This document shows positions 35,515 to 45,974 of a stretch of DNA of 64,000 bases, piece by piece. Numbering within the stretch: position 1 is the first letter of the stretch; each line of letters starts with the position of its first letter. The notes beneath the pieces were generated by a model that worked only from the letters and a program-made list of their open reading frames with translations, did no database searches and was not told where the DNA came from. A program made the position numbers and the translations under genes. The stretch comes from Acinetobacter apis (GTDB taxonomy: Bacteria; Pseudomonadota; Gammaproteobacteria; Pseudomonadales; Moraxellaceae): assembly GCF_900197575.1 (NCBI RefSeq), contig NZ_FZLN01000003.1:62001-126000 (forward strand). The letters run 5' to 3'.

Positions 35515-37338
35515 ATGGCTGAAAAACACATGAAGAACACGCGTAAAATAAAACACTCAGTCACTGAGAAACCAACAGTTGCATTTGATAAATGGCGTTT
35601 TTATCTGATGTGGGGCATTGTCCTGTTGTGCTTTTTTGCATTAATTGCACGAGCTTTTTATGTTCAAGTCATTGATAAAGCCTTTTTACAAACTAAAGCC
35701 AATGCATTAATTCAGCGAGATCAAAAAATAGCGCCTATGCGTGGTGTGATTAGTGATCGAAATGGTGTGCCTTTGGCGATCAGCTCACCCATTATGAAAA
35801 TTGTCATGGACCCACGTGACTATTTTGAAAATAAAAAGCTCTATGATGAAATGACAGCACCATCGACAGATGGAAAAAGAAAAAAACCAAAACAAAAATT
35901 GCCAGATAAAGATTTTAATTTGGATGAGTTGGCCGATGCTGTAGGGATGAACCGTGAAGAGCTTAAACAAAAAATGCTTGCGCATCCACGTTCTCGTTAT
36001 TTGGTGTTGAAAACAGAAGTGCCGCCACCAGAAGCAGATGTTATTTTACAGCGTAATTTCCAAGGTGTTTATACTGAAAAATCATATAAACGTTATTATC
36101 CACAGCCTCAGCCGAATGCACAAATTATTGGTCTAACCAATAATGACAGCAAAGGGGTGGAAGGCTTAGAAATGAAGCTGAATAAAGAGCTCACAGGTGA
36201 AGCTGGGTTACAAACCAATATTCGCGATAAGTTTGGTAATCGTGTGCGTGATCCTGAAGTGGTTCGACCGGTTGAAAATGGTAAAAACTTTACTTTAAGT
36301 ATTGATTCTCGCATTCAATATGTCATGTATCGTGAGTTGACAGCAGCAGGTGTTGCGAATAACGCACGTTCAGCAACAGCGATTGCAGTGGATGTAAAAA
36401 CAGGTGAAATTTTGGCGATGACCAGTTGGCCATCTTATAATCCAAATGATAAAAATGATTTAAGCAATAAAGATGCGATGCGTAACCGGGGTGCAATTGA
36501 TATGTTTGAGCCAGGCTCAACCATGAAACCATTTACCATTGCTGCTGCATTAGAAAGTGGTAAATACAGCACATCGTCGATTATAGATACACATCCAGGT
36601 TCTATGCGAATTGGTTGGCATACCATTCGTGATACCCATGACCATGGTGTATTAACTCTAGCTGGTGTGATTATCAAATCATCTAACGTCGGTTCTGCGA
36701 AGATTGCATTATCGCTACCTTCAACCACCTTGCCAACAACATTCAGACGTTTTGGTTTTGGCTCTAAATCGGCTGTGCGTTTTCCTGGTGAAAGTGCAGG
36801 TTTAATCTTGCCGCAAAAGTATTTAAATGTTTCTGAAATTGGCACCATGGCCTATGGTTATGGCCTTAATGCCACGGTGTTACAGTTGGCTCAAGGCTAT
36901 GCCATGCTTGCGAATCATGGTAAAGAAATTCCATTGTCATTGTATAAGCGTGACAAGCCTGCTGAGGCCAAACAAGTCTTAGAGCCTAAAATTGCCGATG
37001 AAATTGTGAGTATGCTTGAACAAGTCACATTGCCCGGCGGTACCGCAAGACAAGCCCAAATTCCTGGTTATCGTGTAGGTGGTAAAACAGGTACGGCACA
37101 TAAATTAAATCCTGATCGTAAAGGTTATTCAAAAACACAATATCGTGCATTGTTTGCAGGGATTGCACCGATCAGTGACCCACGTATTGCCATGATTGTG
37201 GTGGTGGAAAACCCACAAGGTGCCTACTATGGTGGCTTGGTGGCAGCACCTGTATTTTCTCGCATGATGCAAGAGTCATTGCGCTTATTGAATGTACCAC
37301 TTGATAAACCCTTACAGCCTACAAACCCTCGGCGATAG
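35515..37338 (+). CDS. ftsI: FtsI (PBP3), septal peptidoglycan transpeptidase
   Basis: A 607-residue class B penicillin-binding protein with one N-terminal membrane anchor (about 28-50) and a pedestal domain. The transpeptidase domain has nucleophile Ser335 (GSTMKPF), SSN at 389-391 and KTGT at 524-527. It is the septum-specific target of several beta-lactams. An insertion rich in lysine (about 118-128, GKRKKPKQKLP) lies in the pedestal. The gene begins ten bases after ftsL. Confidence 0.96.
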   Translation: MAEKHMKNTRKIKHSVTEKPTVAFDKWRFYLMWGIVLLCFFALIARAFYVQVIDKAFLQTKANALIQRDQKIAPMRGVISDRNGVPLAISSPIMKIVMDPRDYFENKKLYDEMTAPSTDGKRKKPKQKLPDKDFNLDELADAVGMNREELKQKMLAHPRSRYLVLKTEVPPPEADVILQRNFQGVYTEKSYKRYYPQPQPNAQIIGLTNNDSKGVEGLEMKLNKELTGEAGLQTNIRDKFGNRVRDPEVVRPVENGKNFTLSIDSRIQYVMYRELTAAGVANNARSATAIAVDVKTGEILAMTSWPSYNPNDKNDLSNKDAMRNRGAIDMFEPGSTMKPFTIAAALESGKYSTSSIIDTHPGSMRIGWHTIRDTHDHGVLTLAGVIIKSSNVGSAKIALSLPSTTLPTTFRRFGFGSKSAVRFPGESAGLILPQKYLNVSEIGTMAYGYGLNATVLQLAQGYAMLANHGKEIPLSLYKRDKPAEAKQVLEPKIADEIVSMLEQVTLPGGTARQAQIPGYRVGGKTGTAHKLNPDRKGYSKTQYRALFAGIAPISDPRIAMIVVVENPQGAYYGGLVAAPVFSRMMQESLRLLNVPLDKPLQPTNPRR

Positions 37339-37343
37339 AGAGA

Positions 37344-38825
37344 ATGTCGATGACTTTAAACACAATTTGCGGCACTACATATTCAGAAGCATGGGCAAAC
37401 GAGGCTTTTGAAGGGTTTTGTCTAGACAGCCGTTATGTGCGTCCCAAACAAATTTTTATTGCTTTAAACAGTTATACCCGACCTGAAAAAACCATTGAAT
37501 TTGCCCAAGCTGCTTTAAATAAAGGTGCTTTGGCAATTATTTCTGAAGTCCCACTTGACCTTATACCGTGTGTGGTTTGTCCAGAGGTTCGGCAGCAAAT
37601 GGGGCTTTGGCAAAAACATTATTTACAACAAAAATATGCCATTGATCCACCACCTGTATTGGCAGTGACAGGGACCAATGGAAAAACCACCATTGCTCGC
37701 TTAATGGCTGAATTATTAACTTTAAATCATTTATGTTGTGCAGTGATGGGAACCACAGGCAATGGAATACTTCCTCATTTAGTACCTGCAACACATACCA
37801 CAGCAGATGCACTTACATTGCAAGACATGCTGTTTGAATATGCACAAGACGGTGCTCATTTTGTGGCACTTGAGGCCAGTTCACATGGTTTAGTGCAAGG
37901 GCGTTTGGTCGGTTGTGATATTCAAGTGGCTGTGTATAGTAATTTAAGCCGTGATCATTTAGATTTTCATCATACGCTTGATGCTTATGCGACAGCAAAA
38001 GCTCAGTTATTTGCTTTACCTTCGTTAAAAACTGTAGTGATTAATTTAGATGATGACTATGCCGAGTTAATGTTAACGACTGCGCGTCAAAACCCTGCTC
38101 AACCTAAAATTTTGACCTATTCAAGACAAGCATCAAATGCTGATTTTTTTGTTGATCAGATTGAGTTTAATTTAAAAGGTGCGCAGTTTAAATTACATAC
38201 GCCAAAAGGCTTGATTGAAATAAGCAGTCCATTATTGGGCCAATTTAATATTGAAAATCTAGTGGCCAGTTTGGCTGCAGTCAGTGCAGTTGGTGTAGAT
38301 TTGCATCCGCTTGCGCCTAAATTACATCAACTTGTCGGTGCGCCAGGACGCATGCAAGTGATCGAAGACAATCAGCGGTTATTTATTGTGGATTATGCGC
38401 ATACACCCGATGCACTGTCACAAGTATTAATCAGTTTAAAACGTCATGTAGATCATCAATTGTGGGCCATCTTTGGTTGTGGTGGTGACCGTGATCGAGG
38501 CAAAAGACCGTTAATGACTCAAGCGGCTTTAACACATGCAGATCAAGTGGTATTGACCTCTGACAATCCAAGAACTGAGCCTAAAGCACAAATTTTTGCA
38601 GATATGATAGAGGGAGTGGATCTGTCTACAGCAACATGTCAAAACATCCAAGATCGCCGTGATGCAATACGTTATGCGGTACAGCATGCTCAAGCTGGGG
38701 ATATTATTGTGATCGCGGGTAAAGGGCATGAAAATTACCAAGAGATTGATGGTGTAAGACATTGGTTTGATGATGTCGTCGAAGTGAAATTGGCATTAGG
38801 GCATATGCCTGATGCTGCAAATTAA
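37344..38825 (+). CDS. murE: MurE, UDP-MurNAc-tripeptide synthetase
   Basis: A 493-residue Mur ligase that adds meso-diaminopimelate to UDP-MurNAc-L-Ala-D-Glu. The ATP loop is TGTNGKTT (about 107-114), and the diaminopimelate selector DNPR is at 407-410 (TSDNPRTEP), so the cell wall is of the DAP type. The central domain has EASSHG and the SNLSRDHLDFH segment. It starts five bases after the ftsI stop. Confidence 0.96.
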   Translation: MSMTLNTICGTTYSEAWANEAFEGFCLDSRYVRPKQIFIALNSYTRPEKTIEFAQAALNKGALAIISEVPLDLIPCVVCPEVRQQMGLWQKHYLQQKYAIDPPPVLAVTGTNGKTTIARLMAELLTLNHLCCAVMGTTGNGILPHLVPATHTTADALTLQDMLFEYAQDGAHFVALEASSHGLVQGRLVGCDIQVAVYSNLSRDHLDFHHTLDAYATAKAQLFALPSLKTVVINLDDDYAELMLTTARQNPAQPKILTYSRQASNADFFVDQIEFNLKGAQFKLHTPKGLIEISSPLLGQFNIENLVASLAAVSAVGVDLHPLAPKLHQLVGAPGRMQVIEDNQRLFIVDYAHTPDALSQVLISLKRHVDHQLWAIFGCGGDRDRGKRPLMTQAALTHADQVVLTSDNPRTEPKAQIFADMIEGVDLSTATCQNIQDRRDAIRYAVQHAQAGDIIVIAGKGHENYQEIDGVRHWFDDVVEVKLALGHMPDAAN

Positions 38826-38837
38826 GTGGTGAACATG

Positions 38838-40238
38838 ATGCATACATCAACAACAAGTACAAATCCCCTGATGCCTTGGTCTGCCGATGAATTGGCAGAT
38901 GTGACGCAGGGTACATGGTATCAGGGTAAGCAGCCAGCCGACCACATTCAGCGTATTGTTACCAATTCACGCGACGCTGTCGCAGGTGATGCATTCCTTG
39001 CCTTAAAGGGTGAGCGTTTTGATGCACATCAGTTTTTAGATCAAGTGTTTGCACAAGGGGTACAGGTTGCAATTGTAAGCCAAGCACGAGAAGACCTTGA
39101 TTTATACCAATTGGTTGTTGCTAATCCTCGTTTGGCACTTGGTCATCTTGGTGCTTATCGCCGTAAGCATTGTACTGATTTAAAAGTCATTGCCTTAACA
39201 GGCAGTAGTGGTAAGACCACGACTAAAGAAATGCTAGGCAGTATTTTTGCGCGTTTGGCACCAACTTTGGTAACACGTGGCAATTTAAATAATGACTTGG
39301 GCGTACCAATGATGTTGCTTGAACTGACGCATGCACATCGCTATGCCATCATGGAATTGGGTGCAAACCATCAAGGTGAAATTGACTATACATCTAGTCT
39401 CGTTTTGCCTGATGTTGCAGGCATTTTAAATATTGGTACAGCACATCTAGGTGAATTTGGTGGTCGTGATGGCATTTGTACTGCAAAATCAGAAATATAT
39501 CAGCATATTCAACCGAACGGTTATGCCATAGTTCCAAGTGATGATGATTACGCAGATCAGATTGCAAGCGTAACAACACATCAGCGACGAATCAGTTTTG
39601 GGCAAGGTGGCGATGTTTTTGCAACAAATATTCAGCTGTATGCAACCTATTCAACATTTCAGGTGCATACACCATCAGGTGAAACCACAATTCAATTGCC
39701 TTTTGCAGGTGCACATAATATTCAAAACGCTTTAGCTGCTGTTGCCTTTGCTTTGGCGTTAGATGTTGCTCTAGACGATATTGCCCTTGGGTTATCACAT
39801 GCTGTGGCAGCCAAAGGACGCTTGAATTTTATAAAGCACAAACAGCATTTATTTATTGATGATACTTATAATGCCAATCCAACTTCAATGTTGGCAGCTG
39901 CGCATGTTCTTTTGCAGCAAGATGGCATTCATGTCATGGTCATGGGCGATATTGGTGAGCTTGGTGAAGCAGCATTTGATGAACATCGTCTGCTTGGGCA
40001 GAAATTATCGACATTACCTATTGATTATTTGATCGCGGTTGGAGATTATGCAGCGGCTGTGAGAACAGGGGCGGGAGAGATTGCATCTGTGGTTGCTTTT
40101 GATACGCAAGCACAGGCATTGCCTTATTTGGTTAATTTAATTAAAACACATCAACCTCAGACCATGAATTTTTTATTTAAAGGATCTCGCTTTACTCACA
40201 TGGAAACGTTGATGGCTGAATTGATGGAGACACTTTAA
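38838..40238 (+). CDS. murF: MurF, UDP-MurNAc-pentapeptide synthetase
   Basis: About 466 residues. It joins D-Ala-D-Ala to the UDP-MurNAc-tripeptide. The ATP loop is TGSSGKTTTK near residue 121, followed by TRGNLNNDLGVPMMLLEL and the C-terminal FIDDTYNANPTSM. Several start codons are available just after the murE stop (GTG 38826, ATG 38835, ATG 38838); the last has the best spacing from GGTG. Confidence 0.95.
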   Translation: MHTSTTSTNPLMPWSADELADVTQGTWYQGKQPADHIQRIVTNSRDAVAGDAFLALKGERFDAHQFLDQVFAQGVQVAIVSQAREDLDLYQLVVANPRLALGHLGAYRRKHCTDLKVIALTGSSGKTTTKEMLGSIFARLAPTLVTRGNLNNDLGVPMMLLELTHAHRYAIMELGANHQGEIDYTSSLVLPDVAGILNIGTAHLGEFGGRDGICTAKSEIYQHIQPNGYAIVPSDDDYADQIASVTTHQRRISFGQGGDVFATNIQLYATYSTFQVHTPSGETTIQLPFAGAHNIQNALAAVAFALALDVALDDIALGLSHAVAAKGRLNFIKHKQHLFIDDTYNANPTSMLAAAHVLLQQDGIHVMVMGDIGELGEAAFDEHRLLGQKLSTLPIDYLIAVGDYAAAVRTGAGEIASVVAFDTQAQALPYLVNLIKTHQPQTMNFLFKGSRFTHMETLMAELMETL

Positions 40239-41357
40239 ATGCTGTTATGGTTGTTTGAATTATTAGGTGGGTACGACAGTACTTTTCTTGTGGTACGTTA
40301 TCTCACATTACGAACCTTGCTCAGTGTCATGACGGCATTAATTATTGGACTCTTTTTAGGTCCAATCATGATTCGTAAATTACGTGAATTGAAATATGGT
40401 CAAGCTGTCAGTTCTTTTGCTCCTGAAGGCCATGCGCAAAAAATGGGTACACCTACCATGGGTGGTGTATTGGTGCTGATGTCCATTGGAATCAGTACCT
40501 TACTGTGGGCCGATTTATCGAATCCGTATGTGTGGATTGTACTTGGTGTGATGGTGATTTTTGGTGCTGTGGGTTGGGCTGATGATTGGATTAAAATTCG
40601 CTATAAAGACAATGCAGGATTACCTGCACGTAAAAAGTTTTTATGGACGTCTATCGCCTCATTAGGTGCAGGGATTGCGCTTTATTATATTGCACAATCG
40701 CAAGCCCATCCGGTCACAACACACAACATGTTAGACCTGTTAATTCCGTTTTTTAAGAACTTACATATTCCATTGTCAATGGTGCCTTACGGCTTAGCAT
40801 TTATTGCATTCACTTATTTGGTAATTAATGGCGCATCAAATGCAGTTAACTTAACAGATGGGTTAGATGGTTTAGCTATTATGCCTGTGGTCTTGGTTGC
40901 AGCAGGCTTAGGGGTTTTTGCCTATTTATCAGGTGATGTAAGATTTGCCAATTATTTACATATTCCGTATATAAAATATACATCTGAACTTGTGGTAATT
41001 TGCTCAGCAATGGTGGGTTCTGGCCTTGCATTTTTATGGTATAACGCACATCCTGCGCAAATTTTTATGGGTGATGTCGGCGCTTTAGCACTTGGAGCCA
41101 TGCTAGGAACCATTGCTGTCATGGTACGTCAAGAAATTGTATTTGCTATTATGGGCGGTGTATTTGTGATGGAAGCAATTTCTGTATTTTTACAAATTGG
41201 TTCATTAAGAATGCGTAATAAACGCGTGTTTTTGATGGCACCATTACATCATCATTATGAAAAACAAGGCTGGAAAGAAACACAAGTTGTCATCCGTTTT
41301 TGGATTATTACAATTTTCTTGGTGGTTGTTGGGTTAATGACATTAAAATTGCGTTAA
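40239..41357 (+). CDS. mraY: MraY, phospho-MurNAc-pentapeptide transferase
   Basis: A 372-residue inner-membrane enzyme with about ten helices that makes lipid I from UDP-MurNAc-pentapeptide and undecaprenyl phosphate. Family motifs: [17 protein letters not shown] (the Asp pair), [13 protein letters not shown] and the HHHYEKQGW loop. Its ATG follows the murF stop without a gap. Here the cluster ends at a terminator; murD, ftsW and murG are not in this stretch. Confidence 0.97.
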   Translation: MLLWLFELLGGYDSTFLVVRYLTLRTLLSVMTALIIGLFLGPIMIRKLRELKYGQAVSSFAPEGHAQKMGTPTMGGVLVLMSIGISTLLWADLSNPYVWIVLGVMVIFGAVGWADDWIKIRYKDNAGLPARKKFLWTSIASLGAGIALYYIAQSQAHPVTTHNMLDLLIPFFKNLHIPLSMVPYGLAFIAFTYLVINGASNAVNLTDGLDGLAIMPVVLVAAGLGVFAYLSGDVRFANYLHIPYIKYTSELVVICSAMVGSGLAFLWYNAHPAQIFMGDVGALALGAMLGTIAVMVRQEIVFAIMGGVFVMEAISVFLQIGSLRMRNKRVFLMAPLHHHYEKQGWKETQVVIRFWIITIFLVVVGLMTLKLR

Positions 41358-41371
41358 GCAATCTGAAATTA

Positions 41372-41396
41372 AAAGCTGGCTGCGGCCAGTTTTTTT
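41372..41396 (+). terminator. Terminator after mraY
   Basis: CTGGC (41376-41380) pairs with GCCAG (41385-41389) around a four-base loop, with additional A-T pairs and a following run of seven T's. It ends the rsmH-mraY operon. Confidence 0.75.
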
Positions 41397-41409
41397 ATGG
41401 GGAGAACCA

Positions 41410-42237
41410 ATGAGTAAGCAACAATCATCTGTACCTTTGATGTGTCCAATATGTCGTACACCGTTATATTTATTTGAGCGTACATGGCAATGTGATACCA
41501 ACCATAGTTTTGATATTGCTAAGCAAGGCTATGTGAATTTACATGTGGTACAGCATAAACACAGTAAAACACCAGGTGATACCACCGTGTCAGTTACAGC
41601 ACGGCGCGAGTTTTTGTCAGCTGGTTTTTATGCCCCATTGCAACAGACCATGACTCAACTCATTGCAAAATATCATATTCAATCTGTGTTAGATATTGGA
41701 TGTGGCGAAGGTTATTATACTCATGCAATGCAGCAGCATGCTGAGCATGTTATTGGCTTAGATATTGCGAAAACTGCGGTACAACGTGCAGCCAAATTAA
41801 ATAGCAATGTCACTTGGGTGGTGGGTACAGGTACTATTTTACCTGTTCTATCAGCACAAATCGATTTATGCACTAGCTTATTTAGTCCACTCCCTTTATC
41901 TGAAATACAACGTGTTTTAACAGCCAATGGCTATATGCTGATTGTGACGCCAGCTGAGGATCATTTATATGCCATGCGTGATGCATTATTTGATCAGGTC
42001 AATTTACATGATCCATCTAAGTTTTCGACACAATTTTCTGAACATTTTGACTTGATTGAGCAGGAAAAATTAACCTATCCCATGACATTGTCACAAGCTG
42101 ATTTAAAACATCTTATTGCTATGACACCATATGCTTATAAAGCAAAATTAGAAAAACGCGTACAGCTCGAACAACAGCAAGCTTTTGTTGTAAATGCCAG
42201 TTTTCAGATTTACCTATTCAAGAAAAAAGCCGTATAA
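41410..42237 (+). CDS. rlmA: RlmA, 23S rRNA G745 methyltransferase
   Basis: A 275-residue SAM-dependent methyltransferase. The N-terminal zinc site is Cys12, Cys15, Cys28, His32 (MCPIC...CDTNHSFD). Next comes KQGYVNL.VQHKHSKTPGD, typical of RlmA. The SAM loop is VLDIGCGEGYYTHAM (about 95-109). It methylates N1 of G745 in helix 35 of 23S rRNA. Its last codons and stop lie inside a terminator hairpin. GGGGAG lies six bases before the ATG. Confidence 0.92.
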   Translation: MSKQQSSVPLMCPICRTPLYLFERTWQCDTNHSFDIAKQGYVNLHVVQHKHSKTPGDTTVSVTARREFLSAGFYAPLQQTMTQLIAKYHIQSVLDIGCGEGYYTHAMQQHAEHVIGLDIAKTAVQRAAKLNSNVTWVVGTGTILPVLSAQIDLCTSLFSPLPLSEIQRVLTANGYMLIVTPAEDHLYAMRDALFDQVNLHDPSKFSTQFSEHFDLIEQEKLTYPMTLSQADLKHLIAMTPYAYKAKLEKRVQLEQQQAFVVNASFQIYLFKKKAV

Positions 42238-42250
42238 AACGGCTTTTTTC
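42222..42250. terminator. Bidirectional terminator overlapping the rlmA stop codon
   Basis: A 12-bp perfect stem (42222-42233 with 42239-42250) with loop ATAAA. The 5' arm encodes the last residues of RlmA (KKKAV region) and the TAA stop is in the loop. A6 and T6 make it active in both directions, for rlmA and for convergent mrcA. Confidence 0.9.
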
Positions 42251-42252
42251 TT

Positions 42253-44754
42253 TTATTGTACTTGGTTAATCAGATCTTCAAGATCATCTCTAGGTTCTGG
42301 CTTTTTAACGGGTTGTGGTTGAGTATTTGGTAACTCATTGTCGGTATTTAAGTCTGCAAAGTCATTATTTTGTGGTGCTTGAACGACTGGTGCTGGTTTA
42401 TAAATAGGTCGAGCCATAGGCGGTGCAATACCATTTTCACGATGAGAGATGGTAGATACACTGGCATGTAAACTTGGATCTGCTGCATTTTTATCTAAGT
42501 TAACCCAAGCATAAGGTGTACCTGCCAAAGCATTCTTCATGAAATCAGCCCAAATAGGCAGTGCTGCAATGCCACCATATTCACGTCGTCCCAATGTTGT
42601 AGGTTGATCAAAGCCAACCCAAGTAATGGTCACTAATCGGCCATTAAAGCCTGCAAACCATGCATCACGTGCATCATTGGTTGTTCCTGTCTTTCCACCT
42701 AAGTCATCACGCCCAATCGCAAGCGCTGCTCGTCCAGTACCGACCTGAATTACATCACGTAAAATATTGGCCATGTCATAGGCTGAACTTGATTTAATCA
42801 CACGCTGAGCTTGACGATAATCGCTTTTATTGGTGTCAGTGGCTTTGCCTTGAGAGGCATGGTTGGCTGAGTCCATATGGTGTTGAAAAGCTTCATCATC
42901 AGGGGTGGCCATAGTATTTTGTGCCGTAGAGTTATTTTGATCTATACATGAAATACATGCATATTCAGGATTGGCTTTATAAATGGTTTTGCCATAAGCA
43001 TCTTCAATTCGGTCAATGAAATAAGGTTCAACACGGTAACCACCATTGGCAAATGCAGCATAGCCTGTTGCCATTTGTACAGGTAAGACCTGCGGTGTAC
43101 CTAGTGCAATGGTATAATTTCGTGGAATTTGATTTTCTTGTAATCCAAAGTCCATCAGCAATTGACGTGCGCGTTCAATACCCACTTCTTGTAATAGGCG
43201 AACGGATACTGTATTTCGAGATAAATATAAGGCACGTCTAAGTGGGATTGCACCTAAGTATCGACCATCTGAGTTTTTTGGTGACCATTTGCCAATGGTA
43301 ATCGGATCATCATTCACGATGGTAAAAGGTGTCATACCACGTTCTAACGCTAAGGCATAAATAAATGGCTTGATGGTTGAACCAGGCTGACGCCAGCCTT
43401 GCATTGAGCGATTAAATGTCGATTGATAATAATTATAACCACCAACGACCGCTTCGATGGCGCCGTTGTTTGGATCAAGTGCAATGAGCTGTCCTTGAAC
43501 CCTTGGAATTTGTATCAACGACCATAATGTTTTATTGGCATTTGGTCTTAAACGAACAATATCGTTGATTTTTACAATTTGTGATGCTTGTGTTGGTGCA
43601 AGACCAACACTATTGGCACTTCGATATGGTCTTGCCCATGCCATACCTGACCAAGGAACAGTGGTTTTACTCCCATCTTTAAATTCAGCCTCAAAGGTAC
43701 TGCTTGTAACTTTAATTACTTTGGCAGGATAAATATCAGCAAATGCATAATAACGACTTAGCGGTTTATCATTTGCTTCAGCACCGCGCCAGCCATGTCG
43801 GCGGTCATATTCTTCTAAACCTGACTGTACAGCAGATTCAGCATACGCTTGGCGTTTACTATTGATGGTGGTATAAATTTTAAAGCCAGAATCGACCGCA
43901 TGCTCACCAAATTTATTGACAATTTCAGCACGTACCATTTCACCGATATACGGAAAACGAGTCATTACGCCACGATCGGGCATATCTAAATTAATAGATT
44001 CAGCAATTGCTGTTTGGTATTGTTTTTGATCAAGATATCCAAGCTGTAACATGCGCCCTAGAATCCAATTTCGGCGTTCTAAAGCTCGCTCTGGATCAGC
44101 CACAGGGTTATAACGAGAAGGTGCTTTAGGGAGTCCAGCAATCATTGCCATTTGTGCAATGCTGAGCTGATCGATGCTTTTGTTATAATAAATTTTTGCA
44201 GCTGCTGCGATGCCATATGCATTTTTCCCTAAGAAAATTTTATTGACATACAACATTAAAATATCTTCTTTACTTAAATTTTCTTCTAATTTTCGTGCTA
44301 AAAAAACTTCAGTTAATTTTCTTTTTAATGTGCGCTCTGGCGTGAGGTAATAGTTTTTTGCCACTTGCATGGTGATGGTCGAGCCACCGGTTTGAACATC
44401 AGAACCTGTGACACTTTCACTGATTGCTCGTCCAAGCCCTTTAAAACTAATACCACTGTGCTCAAAGAAAGAAGAATCTTCTGCGGCCAAAAATGCATGA
44501 ATAAACTGTGGCGGTATTTGTTGATATTCAACAGGAATTGATAGTTTTCCGCCGTACTCTCCAATCAGCTGGTGATCTGAGGTATAAATCTGAATAGGCT
44601 TGAGTAAGGGCGCCTTTTTCATATTACTCATATCTGGTAATGACGGTGCAATGTATAAATACATGCCATAAAATCCAATCGGAATCGTCATGAGAAGAAT
44701 CAGAATAAGAAGAAAAAACGGATAGATTCGACCAGCTGAAGAAGATTTTGTCAT
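42253..44754 (-). CDS. mrcA: PBP1a, bifunctional glycosyltransferase/transpeptidase
   Basis: An 833-residue class A penicillin-binding protein. One membrane anchor (about 10-32) is followed by the GT51 glycosyltransferase domain with catalytic Glu92 (AAEDSSFFEH), TGGSTITMQVAKN and KEDILMLYVNKIFLG. An OB-like linker is followed by the transpeptidase domain with Ser459 (PGSTIKPF), SRN and KTGTTND. The C-terminal tail is proline-rich. As usual in Acinetobacter and Pseudomonas it is divergent from pilM. Confidence 0.96.
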   Translation of the reverse strand: MTKSSSAGRIYPFFLLILILLMTIPIGFYGMYLYIAPSLPDMSNMKKAPLLKPIQIYTSDHQLIGEYGGKLSIPVEYQQIPPQFIHAFLAAEDSSFFEHSGISFKGLGRAISESVTGSDVQTGGSTITMQVAKNYYLTPERTLKRKLTEVFLARKLEENLSKEDILMLYVNKIFLGKNAYGIAAAAKIYYNKSIDQLSIAQMAMIAGLPKAPSRYNPVADPERALERRNWILGRMLQLGYLDQKQYQTAIAESINLDMPDRGVMTRFPYIGEMVRAEIVNKFGEHAVDSGFKIYTTINSKRQAYAESAVQSGLEEYDRRHGWRGAEANDKPLSRYYAFADIYPAKVIKVTSSTFEAEFKDGSKTTVPWSGMAWARPYRSANSVGLAPTQASQIVKINDIVRLRPNANKTLWSLIQIPRVQGQLIALDPNNGAIEAVVGGYNYYQSTFNRSMQGWRQPGSTIKPFIYALALERGMTPFTIVNDDPITIGKWSPKNSDGRYLGAIPLRRALYLSRNTVSVRLLQEVGIERARQLLMDFGLQENQIPRNYTIALGTPQVLPVQMATGYAAFANGGYRVEPYFIDRIEDAYGKTIYKANPEYACISCIDQNNSTAQNTMATPDDEAFQHHMDSANHASQGKATDTNKSDYRQAQRVIKSSSAYDMANILRDVIQVGTGRAALAIGRDDLGGKTGTTNDARDAWFAGFNGRLVTITWVGFDQPTTLGRREYGGIAALPIWADFMKNALAGTPYAWVNLDKNAADPSLHASVSTISHRENGIAPPMARPIYKPAPVVQAPQNNDFADLNTDNELPNTQPQPVKKPEPRDDLEDLINQVQ

Positions 44755-44915
44755 AATAAGTATTAATTTTTAGGGCATGATTTAGGGCTTGAAACAAAAG
44801 TCTGGTGAGTAAGTGTCGCCTCTTGGTCATTATATAGGTTATAGTACGGATAATATTGCAAGTGGTATATTGTAAACAAGCATTTTGCTTATAAAAGTTT
44901 CTTGGGGATATTATC

Positions 44916-45974
44916 GTGTTTAGGTTCAATCGTAAACCAAAAAAGGGGTTAGTGGGAGTGGACATCAGTTCCTCCTCTGTAAAATTGCTTGAGTTGTCAG
45001 TGAAAAATGGTCGCTATGTCGTAAATAGCTATGCATCTGTACCACTGGCAGAAGGCTCTGTTGTAGATCGTAACATTGTAAATGCAGAAGCGGTGACTGA
45101 GGCCATTGAAGCTGCAATTCAAGAAGCAAATCCAGCATCAGACTTGGCTGTGTTTGCATTACCAACGACACATGTCATTTATAAAACGATTGATATGGAT
45201 CGTAATATGACTGATGACGAGCGAGAAATACAAATTCGTTTGGATGCAGAACAGTACATTCCGTTTCCACTTGATGAAGTCAGTTTGGATTTTGAAGTAT
45301 TGGCAGATGAGCTTGGACGTACAGATCGAGTGAAGACTCGATTAGTGGCAACACGTACAGAAAATGTAGATACCCGTAATGAAGTTCTCATTTATGCTGG
45401 CTTAACACCAAAAGTCGCTGATGTTGAGAATTTGGCATTAGAACGTGCTTATGAAACATTTTCTGACATGTTACCGATCTCTGCTAAGACTGTTGTTGTC
45501 ATTGATATTGGCGAATCGATGATGACCATTACCGTCCTAAATAATGGTGAAACAGTCTATACCAAAGAGCAAATGTTTGGTGGTAAGCAGTTGACACTAG
45601 ATATTCAAAGTCATTATGGATTGTCTTATCCTGATGCAGAACAAGCAAAACGAAATAATACGTTGGCTGAAGATTATTATTTCGCTGTATTAGAGCCATT
45701 TATGGCAACAATTGCTCAGCAAGTACGACGCTCTTTACAATTGTTTTTCTCAACGTCTCAATATACAGAAATTGATCATGTGCTATTGGCGGGTGGAAGT
45801 GCAAATTTAAAGGGACTTGCTAAATATCTACAAGATGATTTGAATTATCGTGTCACTACAGCCAATCCATTTTTGCAAATGTCTTTTTCACCACAGGTTA
45901 ATTTGCAAAAAATTAAAGAAGATGCACCTGCATTGATGGTTGCCTGTGGTGTTGCTTTAAGGAGCTTTAGTTAA
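44916..45974 (+). CDS. pilM: PilM, type IV pilus inner-membrane assembly ATPase-like protein
   Basis: A 352-residue cytoplasmic actin-fold protein. The phosphate loops are VGVDISSSSVKLLEL (about 13-27) and VVVIDIGESMMTI near 193. It binds the N-terminus of PilN and anchors the PilNOP alignment complex. The start is GTG with GGGGA upstream. It is the first gene of the pilMNOPQ operon; the pilN start overlaps its stop by one base. Confidence 0.95.
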   Translation: MFRFNRKPKKGLVGVDISSSSVKLLELSVKNGRYVVNSYASVPLAEGSVVDRNIVNAEAVTEAIEAAIQEANPASDLAVFALPTTHVIYKTIDMDRNMTDDEREIQIRLDAEQYIPFPLDEVSLDFEVLADELGRTDRVKTRLVATRTENVDTRNEVLIYAGLTPKVADVENLALERAYETFSDMLPISAKTVVVIDIGESMMTITVLNNGETVYTKEQMFGGKQLTLDIQSHYGLSYPDAEQAKRNNTLAEDYYFAVLEPFMATIAQQVRRSLQLFFSTSQYTEIDHVLLAGGSANLKGLAKYLQDDLNYRVTTANPFLQMSFSPQVNLQKIKEDAPALMVACGVALRSFS

